In this document: piece after piece, positions 17,930-26,524 of the stretch
Layout: each line of letters begins with the position of its first letter
How positions within the stretch are numbered: the first letter of the stretch is position 1
Origin: SVEL01 sp045125245
Lineage (GTDB): Bacteria > Bacillota > Clostridia > Lachnospirales > Lachnospiraceae
Direction: 5' to 3'
Assembly (NCBI GenBank): GCA_045125245.1
Contig: JBGVNF010000107.1
Location: 21,981-85,980 of the forward strand
DNA length: 64,000 bases
Position numbers and translations under genes: made by a program
Notes under the pieces: model-generated
Databases searched by the model: none
Told to the model about the DNA's origin: nothing
Seen by the model: the letters and a program-made list of their open reading frames with translations, nothing else

Positions 17930-18743
17930 TTCAATATGGAAAACTGAACATATGGTGACCTATTTGGATAAAAATATAGACACTGATAAGATACATATTT
18001 ATCAGTGTCTTAATTCTACCAATGATTTGGCAAAGGAAATGGCAAAGAATGGCGCCCCACACGGAACTGTTATAATAGCACAAAGTCAGAATGCAGGAAG
18101 AGGACGCTTTAATAGACAATTCTTTTCACCAGCTAACACAGGCTTATATATAAGCTTTATTTTGGATGCAAAAGATATGGGCATAAGTGATGTAGGCCTG
18201 CTAACGCCACTTGCTGCAGTAGTTACAGCAAGAGTTATAGACAAAATTACTTGCAAGAAATGTGGAATCAAGTGGGTAAATGACCTATATTTTGAGGATA
18301 AAAAAGTTTGCGGAATTCTAACAGAGGGTGTCATAGACGAAAATGGATTGCAACGATTTGTGCTGGGAATAGGAATAAATATCGTAGCCAACTCCTTTCC
18401 AGATGATATACAGAATATCGCAGGTGCATTATTTAATGGAGACAAAATAGAAGAGGATAAGGTCTTTGATGTTAGAAATCATATTGCCATAGAGCTTATC
18501 AATATATTTACAAAAGAAAATATATTTGAAAATACAGATGAATATATGAAAGAGTATAAAGATAGACAGATTATCAAAGGCCAGGTGGTTACTGTTATAC
18601 AGGTAAATGAAACTTATGATGCTTTAGTTTTAGATGTAAATGATAAAGGGCATCTAATCGTGGAGAGAGTCGGTAGAGATTGGGAAGATAAAATAACAAC
18701 AGAAATTTTACTATCAGGTGAGGTGTCTATCAAAAGAAATTAG
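17922..18743 (+). CDS. birA: biotin--[acetyl-CoA-carboxylase] ligase, monofunctional
   Basis: A 273-residue biotin protein ligase, which adenylates biotin and attaches it to the carboxyl-carrier protein of biotin-dependent carboxylases. The biotinyl-AMP loop NAGRGRFNR (residues about 57-65) and the KWVNDL catalytic motif followed by KVCGILTE are intact; a small C-terminal SH3-like domain follows. The N-terminal helix-turn-helix found in E. coli BirA is missing, so it should not itself repress biotin genes. It overlaps the transporter gene by 8 bases and is followed by bioY, making a biotin uptake-and-use pair. Confidence 0.94.
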   Translation: MNNSIWKTEHMVTYLDKNIDTDKIHIYQCLNSTNDLAKEMAKNGAPHGTVIIAQSQNAGRGRFNRQFFSPANTGLYISFILDAKDMGISDVGLLTPLAAVVTARVIDKITCKKCGIKWVNDLYFEDKKVCGILTEGVIDENGLQRFVLGIGINIVANSFPDDIQNIAGALFNGDKIEEDKVFDVRNHIAIELINIFTKENIFENTDEYMKEYKDRQIIKGQVVTVIQVNETYDALVLDVNDKGHLIVERVGRDWEDKITTEILLSGEVSIKRN

Positions 18744-18775
18744 TGATAGATAATTGCTCACAAAAAGGACTTTAT

Positions 18776-19315
18776 ATGATAAGAAATTCAAGTAGGAAAA
18801 TTGTATTATGTGGAATATTTGCGGCACTTACAGGGGTAGGTGCCATGATTTCTGTGCCACTTGGTCCAGTTCCCATTAATATGGTACATATTCCTATTTT
18901 TTTATCTGCTTGGATATTAGGTCCTAAGCTGGCTATGCTTGCTCAGATAGTATATATCCTTATGGGAATAGTCGGCCTACCAGTATTTTCGGGATTTACA
19001 GCTGGCCTAGGCCATGTAATAGGCCCCACTGGTGGTTTTATATGGTCATACCCTGTGGTTGCATTTGTGTCAGGATGTATTTTTAAGATGACAAAGCTAA
19101 AGCTTTTATTAAAGTTAATTATAGGTATAGTGACAGGATGGTCTATATCCTACATAGTAGGAACCGCCTACTATATTTTCTTAACAGGAGTACCAGTTTC
19201 TGCAGCTATTGGAAGCTGTATAATTCCATTCCTGCCAGGCGATATTTGCAAATCTATAGCTACCTATATACTAATAATACGCTTAAGAAATATGGGAAGA
19301 GCATTAGATAAATAA
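18776..19315 (+). CDS. bioY: biotin transporter BioY (ECF S component)
   Basis: A 179-residue membrane protein with about six helices that binds biotin for an ECF-type importer. The segment GPVPINMVHIPIFLSAWILG and the central GLPVFSGFTAGLGHVIGPTG are BioY hallmarks, as is the later FLPGDICKS. The general ECF ATPase and EcfT genes are not in this window. Start: a GTG at 18743 overlaps the birA stop and would extend the protein by 11 residues, but the ATG at 18776 has AAGGA six bases upstream and gives a normal BioY N-terminus, so it is preferred. Confidence 0.94.
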   Translation: MIRNSSRKIVLCGIFAALTGVGAMISVPLGPVPINMVHIPIFLSAWILGPKLAMLAQIVYILMGIVGLPVFSGFTAGLGHVIGPTGGFIWSYPVVAFVSGCIFKMTKLKLLLKLIIGIVTGWSISYIVGTAYYIFLTGVPVSAAIGSCIIPFLPGDICKSIATYILIIRLRNMGRALDK

Positions 19316-19397
19316 GGTTGGCTATATGTATAAAAATATGATATATTAAGATTTGTGTTAAATCAAAATTACTACGTAATTATGATTCGATATGTAA

Positions 19398-19678
19398 GGT
19401 GTCAAAACTTAAAAATTTAGAAATATCTTTCTTAGAATTATACTATGTCTTTTTACGATAGCGAAGAATGTTTAGATTTTCTTAATACTTTGTAGGAAGA
19501 TAGTGATTTTCCAACACGATGTTGGAAAAAGGCGAATAGCACCATGGATGGTGCATATGAGCCGGTCACGTCATAAATAAAAAACGTATATCAAAGTATT
19601 TAGGAAATCAAATATTCGTAGCATGTAAAAAACATAGTATAATTTAAGAAAGATACTAAATTATTAAGTTTTGACACC
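19398..19678. mobile_element. MITE-like inverted-repeat element with GTAA target duplication
   Basis: Inverted ends GGTGTCAAAACTTAA (19398-19412) and its complement (19664-19678) continue inward as imperfectly paired arms of about 100 bp each, including shared blocks ATCTTTCTTA, ATTATACTATGT and AATACTTTG. The element is flanked by GTAA on both sides (19394-19397 and 19679-19682), consistent with a 4-bp target duplication. No gene is inside. The middle carries two perfect hairpins: TTTTCCAAC/GTTGGAAAA (19507-19529) and GCACCAT/ATGGTGC (19539-19554). It fills most of the 393-bp gap between bioY and the Mrp-type gene. The parent transposase is not identified. Confidence 0.75.
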
Positions 19679-19708
19679 GTAAATTAAATAAGAAAAGAGG
19701 TATGCAAT

Positions 19709-20533
19709 ATGTCAGAATGTAGTAGTCAGTGTTCTTCATGCAACAAGGATTGCAGTGATAGAAAAGAGAAGAACCAATTTTTAAAAGAGACAAATGATAA
19801 GAGCAACGTAAAGAAGGTTATCGGTATAGTAAGTGGAAAAGGTGGCGTAGGTAAGTCACTAGTTACATCACTTCTTGCAAGCAATATGAATAAGCGAGAT
19901 AAAAACGTAGCTATCTTAGATGCAGATATAACAGGTCCATCTATCCCAAAAGCCTTTGGCATAAAGGGTAAGGCATACGGACAGGAGGAGTTTTTACCAC
20001 TTGAGTCTGAGAGTGGAGTGAAGATAATGTCCCTTAATCTTCTTGTGGCAGATGATACAGACCCAGTTATATGGAGAGGTCCAGTTATCGCAGGTACAGT
20101 TACACAGTTTTGGACTGATGTAGTGTGGGGCGATGTGGATTATATGTTTGTAGATATGCCACCAGGAACAGGAGATGTACCACTTACAGTATTCCAGTCA
20201 CTTCCACTTGCAGGAATAGTAATAGTTACATCACCACAGGAATTAGTATCTATGATAGTTGCTAAGGCTGTGAATATGGCAAAGATAATGAATGTACCAA
20301 TTCTAGGTTTGGTAGAAAATATGAGCTACCTTAAATGTCCGGATTGTGGCAAGGAGATAGCAGTGTTTGGTGAGAGTAAGGCTTGGAAGGTTGCAAAGGA
20401 ATTTGAGATAAAGACATTTGCAAAGATTCCAATTGACCCTAGTATAGCGAGCCTTTGCGATGAGGGAAAAATCGAGGAAGTGGATACTTCATTTGTAGAT
20501 GATATCGTAGATAAAATCGCTAATTTAGAGTAG
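19709..20533 (+). CDS. mrp: Mrp/NBP35-family P-loop ATPase, iron-sulfur carrier
   Basis: A 274-residue ATPase of the Mrp/NBP35 family, thought to hold and transfer Fe-S clusters. The deviant Walker A motif SGKGGVGKS (about residues 41-49), the switch DADITGPSIP, and MPPGTGD are all present. The C-terminal CPDC pair (about residues 211-214) is the dimer-bridging cluster ligand. The N-terminus adds a cysteine-rich stretch (CSSQCSSCNKDCSD) like NBP35-type proteins, which could bind a second cluster. The site AAGAGG lies before the ATG. It stands alone between the MITE-like element and the GntR operon. Confidence 0.92.
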   Translation: MSECSSQCSSCNKDCSDRKEKNQFLKETNDKSNVKKVIGIVSGKGGVGKSLVTSLLASNMNKRDKNVAILDADITGPSIPKAFGIKGKAYGQEEFLPLESESGVKIMSLNLLVADDTDPVIWRGPVIAGTVTQFWTDVVWGDVDYMFVDMPPGTGDVPLTVFQSLPLAGIVIVTSPQELVSMIVAKAVNMAKIMNVPILGLVENMSYLKCPDCGKEIAVFGESKAWKVAKEFEIKTFAKIPIDPSIASLCDEGKIEEVDTSFVDDIVDKIANLE

Positions 20534-20580
20534 GCTATTGATTGATAGAAAAAAAGAGATTTAAAAAAAGAAAAAAATAG

Positions 20581-20635
20581 TTGACAAACAACACCTTATT
20601 AGTGTACTATCTGACTAGAACACTAATAAGGTGTT
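20581..20635 (+). promoter_or_regulatory. promoter with overlapping palindromic operator for the GntR/ABC operon
   Basis: A -35 TTGACA (20581-20586) and -10 TACTAT (20605-20610) are 18 bases apart. A perfect 16-bp inverted repeat (AACACCTTATTAGTGT at 20590-20605 and its complement at 20620-20635) covers the spacer and the start site. This placement fits a site for autorepression by the YtrA-type regulator encoded next. As RNA it would also form a strong hairpin followed by TTTTA, so attenuation is an alternative. Confidence 0.75.
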
Positions 20636-20692
20636 TTATATGTCCGAAAGAATATTAATTACGGAACAAATACTTTAAGAGGAGGTAAGCTT

Positions 20693-21049
20693 TTGGAGTT
20701 TAAGAACAACAGTCCAATATATCTTCAGGTAATTGATGATTTGAAAAGAAGAATAGTTATCGGTGAGATTTTACTTGGTGAAAAGATGCCGTCCACTAGG
20801 GAATTAGCTTTGCAATATCAGATTAATCCGAATACAGCTGTCAGGGTATATAATGAGATGGAAGGCTTGGGTTTAGTATTTACAAAGAGGGGACTGGGAA
20901 CTTTTGTTACAGAAGATGTGGGAAAGTATAATTCCATAAGAAGAGAGATGGCAGAAGACTATGTGAAACATTTTATGGAGGGAATGAGCTATATTGGATT
21001 TAGCAAAGAGGAAATCATAAAATGTATTGAAGAGTTTCAAATGCTTTAA
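20693..21049 (+). CDS. GntR-family transcriptional regulator, YtrA type
   Basis: A 118-residue regulator: winged helix-turn-helix (residues about 8-75, with SPIYLQVIDDLKRRI, MPSTRELALQYQINPNTAVR and GLGTFV) plus a short C-terminal dimer helix pair, the YtrA size class. Such proteins usually repress their own ABC-transporter operon and respond to cell-wall stress. It starts with TTG, supported by the strong site AGGAGG seven bases upstream. The operator-like inverted repeat at 20590-20635 is the probable target. It is followed by an ATPase and a permease gene on the same strand. Confidence 0.92.
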   Translation: MEFKNNSPIYLQVIDDLKRRIVIGEILLGEKMPSTRELALQYQINPNTAVRVYNEMEGLGLVFTKRGLGTFVTEDVGKYNSIRREMAEDYVKHFMEGMSYIGFSKEEIIKCIEEFQML

Positions 21050-21095
21050 GAAGTGAAAAAACATTTGAATATGACAGGTAAAAGGAGGAAATAAA

Positions 21096-21788
21096 ATGTT
21101 ACAATGTCAAAATGTTATGAAAAAGTATGGAGGAAAAGCAGCAGTAGCTGATATCACAACAACTATTGTTCCAGGAAAGATATATGCACTTCTTGGTTCA
21201 AATGGTAGCGGTAAAACTACTTTTATGAAGATGGTAGCGGGACTTGTTAAGCCTACAAGTGGAACAATTACATTTGCAGGAATGCCTATAGGTGTGGAAA
21301 CAAAAAAGCATATTGCGTATATGCCTACAGAGAGCTTCTATTATAACTATATGTCATGTAAAGACGCAGGCAAATTTTATAAGGACTTCTTTGAGGATTT
21401 TGATGAGAACAAATATTATTATCTATTAAAGGAGATGAACCTTGATCCGGATATGAAGGTAAGCAAGATGTCATCAGGTATGACAGCTAAGGCAAAGCTT
21501 GCACTTACACTTTCAAGAAATAGTAGCATAATAATGCTTGATGAGCCACTTAACGGAATCGACATTATAGCCAGAGAGAAGGTTATAGAGACTGTTTTAC
21601 AGAATGCTTCACCTAATAATGCGATTATTATGTCAAGCCACTTAGTAGATGAATTGGAAAAAATTATTGATTATGCAATATTTGTAAGACAAGGTGAAGT
21701 AGTAATGCAGGGTGATGCAGAACAGCTTCGCACACAGTACGGAAAATCAATAGTAGATATGTATAAAGAAATCTACAAATATGACTAG
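21096..21788 (+). CDS. ABC transporter ATP-binding protein (YtrB-like)
   Basis: A 230-residue ABC ATPase. Walker A is GSNGSGKT (about residues 34-41), Walker B IIMLDEPLNGID, and the H-loop SSHLVDELE. The signature loop is MSSGMTAKAKL, a departure from LSGGQ shared by YtrB-type proteins. With the downstream permease it forms an exporter or stress-response transporter, cargo unknown. The gene follows the GntR regulator by 46 bases with AGGAGG before the ATG, and precedes the permease by 11 bases, so the three form one operon. Confidence 0.93.
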   Translation: MLQCQNVMKKYGGKAAVADITTTIVPGKIYALLGSNGSGKTTFMKMVAGLVKPTSGTITFAGMPIGVETKKHIAYMPTESFYYNYMSCKDAGKFYKDFFEDFDENKYYYLLKEMNLDPDMKVSKMSSGMTAKAKLALTLSRNSSIIMLDEPLNGIDIIAREKVIETVLQNASPNNAIIMSSHLVDELEKIIDYAIFVRQGEVVMQGDAEQLRTQYGKSIVDMYKEIYKYD

Positions 21789-21799
21789 GAGGGGATAAT

Positions 21800-22564
21800 A
21801 TGTTAAAGCTTACAAAATATGAATTTAGAAAAAATATGTCAGCACCTGCTATTTTATTGATAGTGATAGGTATTTTAGAGATAGTATTCCTGTGCTGTTT
21901 GGCAGTAGGAAAAGAATCTTATGTAGGATTAAGTTTTGGTATACAGTCGGTCGTAATGATGTTTTCTTATTTTATAATATTAGTTTTAAGTATATCTTCA
22001 TACTCAAGAGAGCTTAAATCTAAGAGCAGCTATATGACATTTATGGCACCTGTATCTACATATAAGGTTATTGGTTCTAAGCTTTTGACAGCATTTCTTA
22101 CAGCGGCAGTGTTTGGAATTGTATTGTTTATATTGTTTCCGCTTAATGTAATACTTGTAGGAATAAAGTTTGACGAGGTTAAAAATTTCGCAGATGCAGT
22201 TGAACAGTTAATGGAATTCTTCGGCTATCATTTAACTGATATTATAGTATCAGGAGTTATGATTTTAGTTGAGATAATGGTTTCATTCTATCTTGTAGTG
22301 GTATTAGCTTATTTAGCTATTACATTGAGCTCTACAGTATTACAGAATAAGAAGTTCAAGGGTATCGTTAGCTTTGTATTATTTGGACTGATTTACTTTG
22401 GTTTATCTTGGGTTTCATTAAAGATACCAAGTGTTATAGATAACCCAATAGGTTATGTAGAGGCGTTTTTGACAGAGATACCAGTGTTATCGTTCTATTT
22501 GGTATGTATAGTAGCAGGATTTTTTGCTACAGGAGCGTTGCTTGAGAAGAAGGTTAGTCTGTAA
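21800..22564 (+). CDS. ABC transporter permease (ABC-2 type)
   Basis: A 254-residue membrane protein with six hydrophobic segments (near residues 15-35, 50-70, 95-125, 145-180, 190-210 and 225-248). It begins MLKLTKYEFRKN, a start typical of ABC-2 permeases that work with YtrB-like ATPases. It is the last gene of the operon; the bidirectional terminator at 22623-22659 follows. The transported substance cannot be inferred from the sequence. Confidence 0.88.
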   Translation: MLKLTKYEFRKNMSAPAILLIVIGILEIVFLCCLAVGKESYVGLSFGIQSVVMMFSYFIILVLSISSYSRELKSKSSYMTFMAPVSTYKVIGSKLLTAFLTAAVFGIVLFILFPLNVILVGIKFDEVKNFADAVEQLMEFFGYHLTDIIVSGVMILVEIMVSFYLVVVLAYLAITLSSTVLQNKKFKGIVSFVLFGLIYFGLSWVSLKIPSVIDNPIGYVEAFLTEIPVLSFYLVCIVAGFFATGALLEKKVSL

Positions 22565-22622
22565 AATATATAGACGGTGGGATAAAAGTTTAATGCTTAA
22601 AATATAAGCAGGTGATAAATAG

Positions 22623-22660
22623 AAAATCGCTGTAGAACTAAAGGTTCTACAGCGATTTTT
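22623..22660. terminator. bidirectional terminator between ABC permease and SSB-like gene
   Basis: AAAATCGCTGTAGAAC (22623-22638) pairs perfectly with GTTCTACAGCGATTTT (22644-22659). A and T runs on both sides let it serve both convergent transcripts. Confidence 0.92.
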
Positions 22661-22682
22661 ATGTTATTTAATATTTAAAAAA

Positions 22683-23324
22683 CTATAATTCTTCTTCATC
22701 ATCTACAAGCTCTAGCTTGCTTACAGATACCTCATAAGCTATATGATGCTCGATTTCATCATTACTTAATTTTTTTACATATTCACGGCTTTGAACACGA
22801 CCTAAGATTTCAATTCTAGCTCCGATTTCAAAAGTGGAAGCGAAGCGAGCATTGCGACCCCATGCGATACATGGAATATAATCAGACTTACCGTAAGGAC
22901 GGTTAACTGCTACAAGTAAATCTGCAATCTCTCTGCCGAGAGGAGTTTTTCTGTAAATAGGAGGCTTGCAGATATATCCATCTAAGAATATCTGATTTGT
23001 TTTGCCAGCTTCAGGATTTTCATCTACAAACTGCCACTCACGAACGAAGATAGAAAGCATAAGTCTATTCTTGCCTTCCTCGTGACGATTGTAAGAGCGG
23101 AACTGACCGCTAGCCTCAACTAATTGTCCCACATAACTATTTGTTACATCAACAAGTCTTTCTGATACCATCATAGGAATAATGTCTGATAAATCGCTTA
23201 ATCTGTTTACTGATACATCTACGATGTAAAAGCCCTCCCCATAAACCTGGTGACTAAATTTGAAATCTGAAACGATCTCACCGATTATACTTACCCTATT
23301 ATTTTCAATAACCTTGTCTACCAT
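22683..23324 (-). CDS. single-stranded DNA-binding protein-like, two OB folds
   Basis: A 213-residue protein with two SSB-like domains: residues about 5-95 (NRVSIIGEIVSDFKF ... GQLVEASGQFRSY) and about 105-205 (NQIFLDGYICKPPIYRKTPL ... IPCIAWGRNARFA ... IEILGRVQSREY). The second holds the typical SSB pattern in which a first strand 'GRLTRDPE-like' precedes 'VAWG...A'. A usual SSB has one OB fold and an acidic tail; here the end is VDDEEEL, an acidic tip like that used to recruit partners. It is a variant, not the main SSB. Start: the ATG at 23324 has AGGGAGA seven bases upstream; a farther ATG (23342) lacks a good site. Confidence 0.78.
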   Translation of the reverse strand: MVDKVIENNRVSIIGEIVSDFKFSHQVYGEGFYIVDVSVNRLSDLSDIIPMMVSERLVDVTNSYVGQLVEASGQFRSYNRHEEGKNRLMLSIFVREWQFVDENPEAGKTNQIFLDGYICKPPIYRKTPLGREIADLLVAVNRPYGKSDYIPCIAWGRNARFASTFEIGARIEILGRVQSREYVKKLSNDEIEHHIAYEVSVSKLELVDDEEEL

Positions 23325-23585
23325 TTGTATTTCTCCCTTCATTTTTGTGCTTTTTTGATTTAATCTTTATATTATTATTCAGATTTGACTAGAATATAAC
23401 CAAAAAGTGTGTACAAAATGTTAACGTAATGTTAAATTTTTGGTAAAAAAAAGTTTGAAAAACTAAATATAGATTGAAGAATAGGCTGTTTTGATATATT
23501 ATACTTATATATGATAAAAGTTTAATTTGTTAAAATGTTAAATATAATATAAGGATAAAAGTTAAATATATATAGGGAGGATAAA

Positions 23586-24989
23586 ATGTATATTTTTATA
23601 TCACATTCATCTATAGATGGGGAAGTTGCTAGTGGATTGTGTCAAGAACTTGAAAAAAAAGGAATAGGCTGCTTTCTAGCGCCTAGAGATATTCGCTCTG
23701 GTTATGAATATGCAGAGGAGATTGTACATGGCATAGATAAATCAGATGCTATGATTTTGATTTTGTCAAATAATTCAAATACATCACCACACGTTCTTCG
23801 CGAGGTGGAGAGGGCTGTGAGTAAGAATATTCCTATAATCGTTTACAGAATAGAGGATGTTATTCTTACTAAATCTATGGAATATTTTTTGATGACACAT
23901 CAGTGGGTAAACGGAAAGACGGAAGGCTATCAGTATATAGTTGATGCTGTAAGAAATCTTGGTACTACTATAAATATACATATAGCCGAAAGGGAAAATA
24001 ATAAAAAGAAAAAAACATTTTATATTGCTATGGCAAGTGTGGCTACGTTGTTTTTGACTGCATTGGCTTTAGTATGGATTTTAATTGCTACAAATGCTGG
24101 TGAAGAAGATTTGGGTACACCAAGTACTATTACTGATATAGAAGATACAGAAGATACGGATGTAGATAGCGACATAGATAATGAAGAGTTTGAAGAAATA
24201 GAACTTGGAGATAAGATAGTTTTTGGTGAATATAATGGGGTTCCAATTACGTGGAGAGTGCTTAAGATATCACCAGATAAAACAGAAGCGATGCTTGTAA
24301 CTGATAAGATTATTACTATGAAAGCATTTGATGCAGCTGATAGTGATGAATATGCTAGACATAATGGCATTTCCTATAGCTCTAATGACGAGGAAGCCAA
24401 TGCAAATCTTGAATTGCAGGCGTTTATAAGAGGAAATAGTGATTGGAAAGACTCGGATATAAGAGCATGGCTTAATGGGGAAAAAGAGCTTGTTGATTAT
24501 GGAGACAGTGCTCCAACTAAAAAGAAAATGAGTGAGCATAAAAATGGTTACGATATAGAACCAGGGTTTTTATCAAATTTTAGCAAGAAAGAAATTGAAG
24601 CCATAAAGTCTGTGCGATTAGAGACAAAAGCTAATGGACTTAGTGATAAAGATGTCGTGGTTACTGAGGATAAGGTTTACTTATTGACATTGGAAGATTT
24701 AGAGTTGTTTGAAAAAGCAGGTATGAATATGCTTACAAAACCTACAGAGGAATGTTTGGAGCAAGATGAAAGCAAATGGTATCAGGTTGAGCAGGATGGA
24801 TACGGAGTCGAAATGCATTATTGGTGGCTTAGAGAGCCAGTTTTAGACAGCTCATCAAAATGTTATGCTGTAGGTAATGAGTATTGGGAAGAAAAAATTA
24901 TTGAGAATACAGTGGGATTAGAAGGATTAGGTATTCGACCAGCGATAACTGTAGATTTAACATCGGATGTAATCTTTACAAAAGAGTAA
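23586..24989 (+). CDS. TIR-domain membrane protein with DUF6273-like extracytoplasmic domain
   Basis: A 467-residue protein. Residues 1-125 form a TIR domain: FISHSSIDGEVASGL at the start, LAPRDIRSGYEYAEEI (BB-loop region) and LREVERA, in which Glu73 aligns with the catalytic Glu of TIR NAD hydrolases. Residues about 143-168 are a membrane helix, followed by an acidic linker and a domain from about 205 whose pattern (GDKIVFGEYNGVPITWRVL, DIRAWLNGE, FLSNFSKKEIEAI, WWLREP, GIRPAITVDL) fits DUF6273. This layout suggests an outside sensor controlling an inside TIR enzyme. NADase activity is not proven. The site GGGAGG precedes the ATG, and the DHH gene follows by 29 bases. Confidence 0.83.
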   Translation: MYIFISHSSIDGEVASGLCQELEKKGIGCFLAPRDIRSGYEYAEEIVHGIDKSDAMILILSNNSNTSPHVLREVERAVSKNIPIIVYRIEDVILTKSMEYFLMTHQWVNGKTEGYQYIVDAVRNLGTTINIHIAERENNKKKKTFYIAMASVATLFLTALALVWILIATNAGEEDLGTPSTITDIEDTEDTDVDSDIDNEEFEEIELGDKIVFGEYNGVPITWRVLKISPDKTEAMLVTDKIITMKAFDAADSDEYARHNGISYSSNDEEANANLELQAFIRGNSDWKDSDIRAWLNGEKELVDYGDSAPTKKKMSEHKNGYDIEPGFLSNFSKKEIEAIKSVRLETKANGLSDKDVVVTEDKVYLLTLEDLELFEKAGMNMLTKPTEECLEQDESKWYQVEQDGYGVEMHYWWLREPVLDSSSKCYAVGNEYWEEKIIENTVGLEGLGIRPAITVDLTSDVIFTKE

Positions 24990-25018
24990 ATGGGAAAAAC
25001 GAAAGGTGTAGTGTATTT

Positions 25019-26521
25019 ATGAAATTGAGAACATTGGATAGATATAATGATATTGTGATACAGATGCATGACAATCCTGACGCAGATGCAGTGGGGTCTG
25101 GCTTTGCATTGTATAAGTATTTTAGATGGAAGGGTAAGGATGTAAGGCTTATCTACGGTGGAAAGTTTAAGATAACTAAGAGAAACATTCTTATGATGAT
25201 AGATGAATTAGACATTCCAGTAGAATATGTAAAGGAGCTTGATTATAAGCCAGAGCTTTTACTTACAGTAGACTGTCAGTATGGGGAAGGTAATGTATTT
25301 AAGTTTGAAGCTGAAAATATCGCCATGATTGACCATCATAATACAGGACGCTCGTCAGATGCTATGTGTGAGATACGAAGCCATATAGTTAGCTGTTCTA
25401 CTATCTGTTTTGATATGCTTAAAAATGAAGGCTACAATGTAAATGCTGATGTGAATTTGGCTACAGCTCTTTATTATGGTCTGTTTATGGATAGTAATGA
25501 GTTGGCAGAAATCCGCCATCCACTAGACCATGATATGATAGAAGAATTGAAGATAAATCGACCATTGATAAGCAAGTTTAAACATTCGAACTTTACCTTG
25601 CAGGAGCTTGAGACTGCGGGAATAGCACTTGTTAGATATAGCTATGATGAGAAGAAACGCTTGTCGATTATCAAGGCAAATCCATGTGACCCAAATATTT
25701 TAGGTTTGATAGGTGATTTGGTAGTACAGGTTGATAGTATAGATGTAAATATTATCTTTAATGAGTGTCCAGGTGGATATAAATTATCTATAAGAAGCTG
25801 CGTGGCAGAGGTGGCAGCAAATGAATTGGCTGAATATTTGACAGAAGGAATTGGAAATGGTGGTGGCCATTTGGATAAATCCGGTGGTTTCATAAATAAA
25901 AATAAGTTTGATGAATTATATGGAGCGCAGGGAATAGAATCATATTTCTTTAGTCGTGTAGATGATTATTTTGACAGCTACGATATTTTCTATGCAGATG
26001 AAGGATTGGATGATTATAGTAAATTTAAACCGCACATTAAGCTTCCTTATACATACGGATATGTAAAGACAGCTGAGATGTTTGAGCCGGGAACAGAGTG
26101 TAGAGTAAGAACATACGAGGGTGACGTATATGTTACCGCAAAGGAAGATATATATCTTATGATAGGCTATTTTGGCGAGGTATATCCTATAGAGAGAGAA
26201 ACTTTTGAGAGGAATTATACAGCAAGTAATAAGCCATATGAATGGGAATTCGAGTATGAGCCACTTGTTATGAATATGTCTGATAATAAAATGCATGGAA
26301 TACTTTCATTTGCAAAGAAATGTGTGTCTGATGCAGGTGGAGTAGTTATGGCAAAGCAGCTTAGAAAACCAGCGAAGGTATTTACTAAGTGGGATTATGA
26401 AAAGTATATGTACGGTGTGGCAGGAGATTATATATGCTATCCGGCAGATGATGAAAATGATATTTATCTTGTAAAGAAAGAAGTGTTTGAAAACACTTAT
26501 GTAAGAGGAGATGAAGCATAG
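25019..26521 (+). CDS. DHH-family phosphoesterase with long C-terminal extension
   Basis: A 500-residue protein. Residues 1-310 match the DHH/DHHA1 fold of RecJ, NrnA and cyclic-dinucleotide phosphodiesterases: metal motifs MHDNPDADAVGS, LTVDCQ, MIDHHN and a final aspartate in GLFMDSN; GNGGGHLDKSGG is the DHHA1 substrate loop. Residues about 330-500 are an extension without clear family, with YTYGYVKTAEMFEPGTECRV and a related second unit ending GDYICYPADDENDIYLV; both look like small beta domains. Substrate could be short RNA or a dinucleotide. It follows the TIR gene by 29 bases and precedes the metallophosphoesterase by 3 bases. Confidence 0.85.
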   Translation: MKLRTLDRYNDIVIQMHDNPDADAVGSGFALYKYFRWKGKDVRLIYGGKFKITKRNILMMIDELDIPVEYVKELDYKPELLLTVDCQYGEGNVFKFEAENIAMIDHHNTGRSSDAMCEIRSHIVSCSTICFDMLKNEGYNVNADVNLATALYYGLFMDSNELAEIRHPLDHDMIEELKINRPLISKFKHSNFTLQELETAGIALVRYSYDEKKRLSIIKANPCDPNILGLIGDLVVQVDSIDVNIIFNECPGGYKLSIRSCVAEVAANELAEYLTEGIGNGGGHLDKSGGFINKNKFDELYGAQGIESYFFSRVDDYFDSYDIFYADEGLDDYSKFKPHIKLPYTYGYVKTAEMFEPGTECRVRTYEGDVYVTAKEDIYLMIGYFGEVYPIERETFERNYTASNKPYEWEFEYEPLVMNMSDNKMHGILSFAKKCVSDAGGVVMAKQLRKPAKVFTKWDYEKYMYGVAGDYICYPADDENDIYLVKKEVFENTYVRGDEA

Positions 26522-26524
26522 AAG

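Noticed and set aside
19316..19708. Riboswitch or ordinary leader upstream of the Mrp-type gene
   Set aside because: The inverted ends with GTAA on both sides indicate an inserted element. No known riboswitch core was recognised, although the central hairpins remain unexplained.
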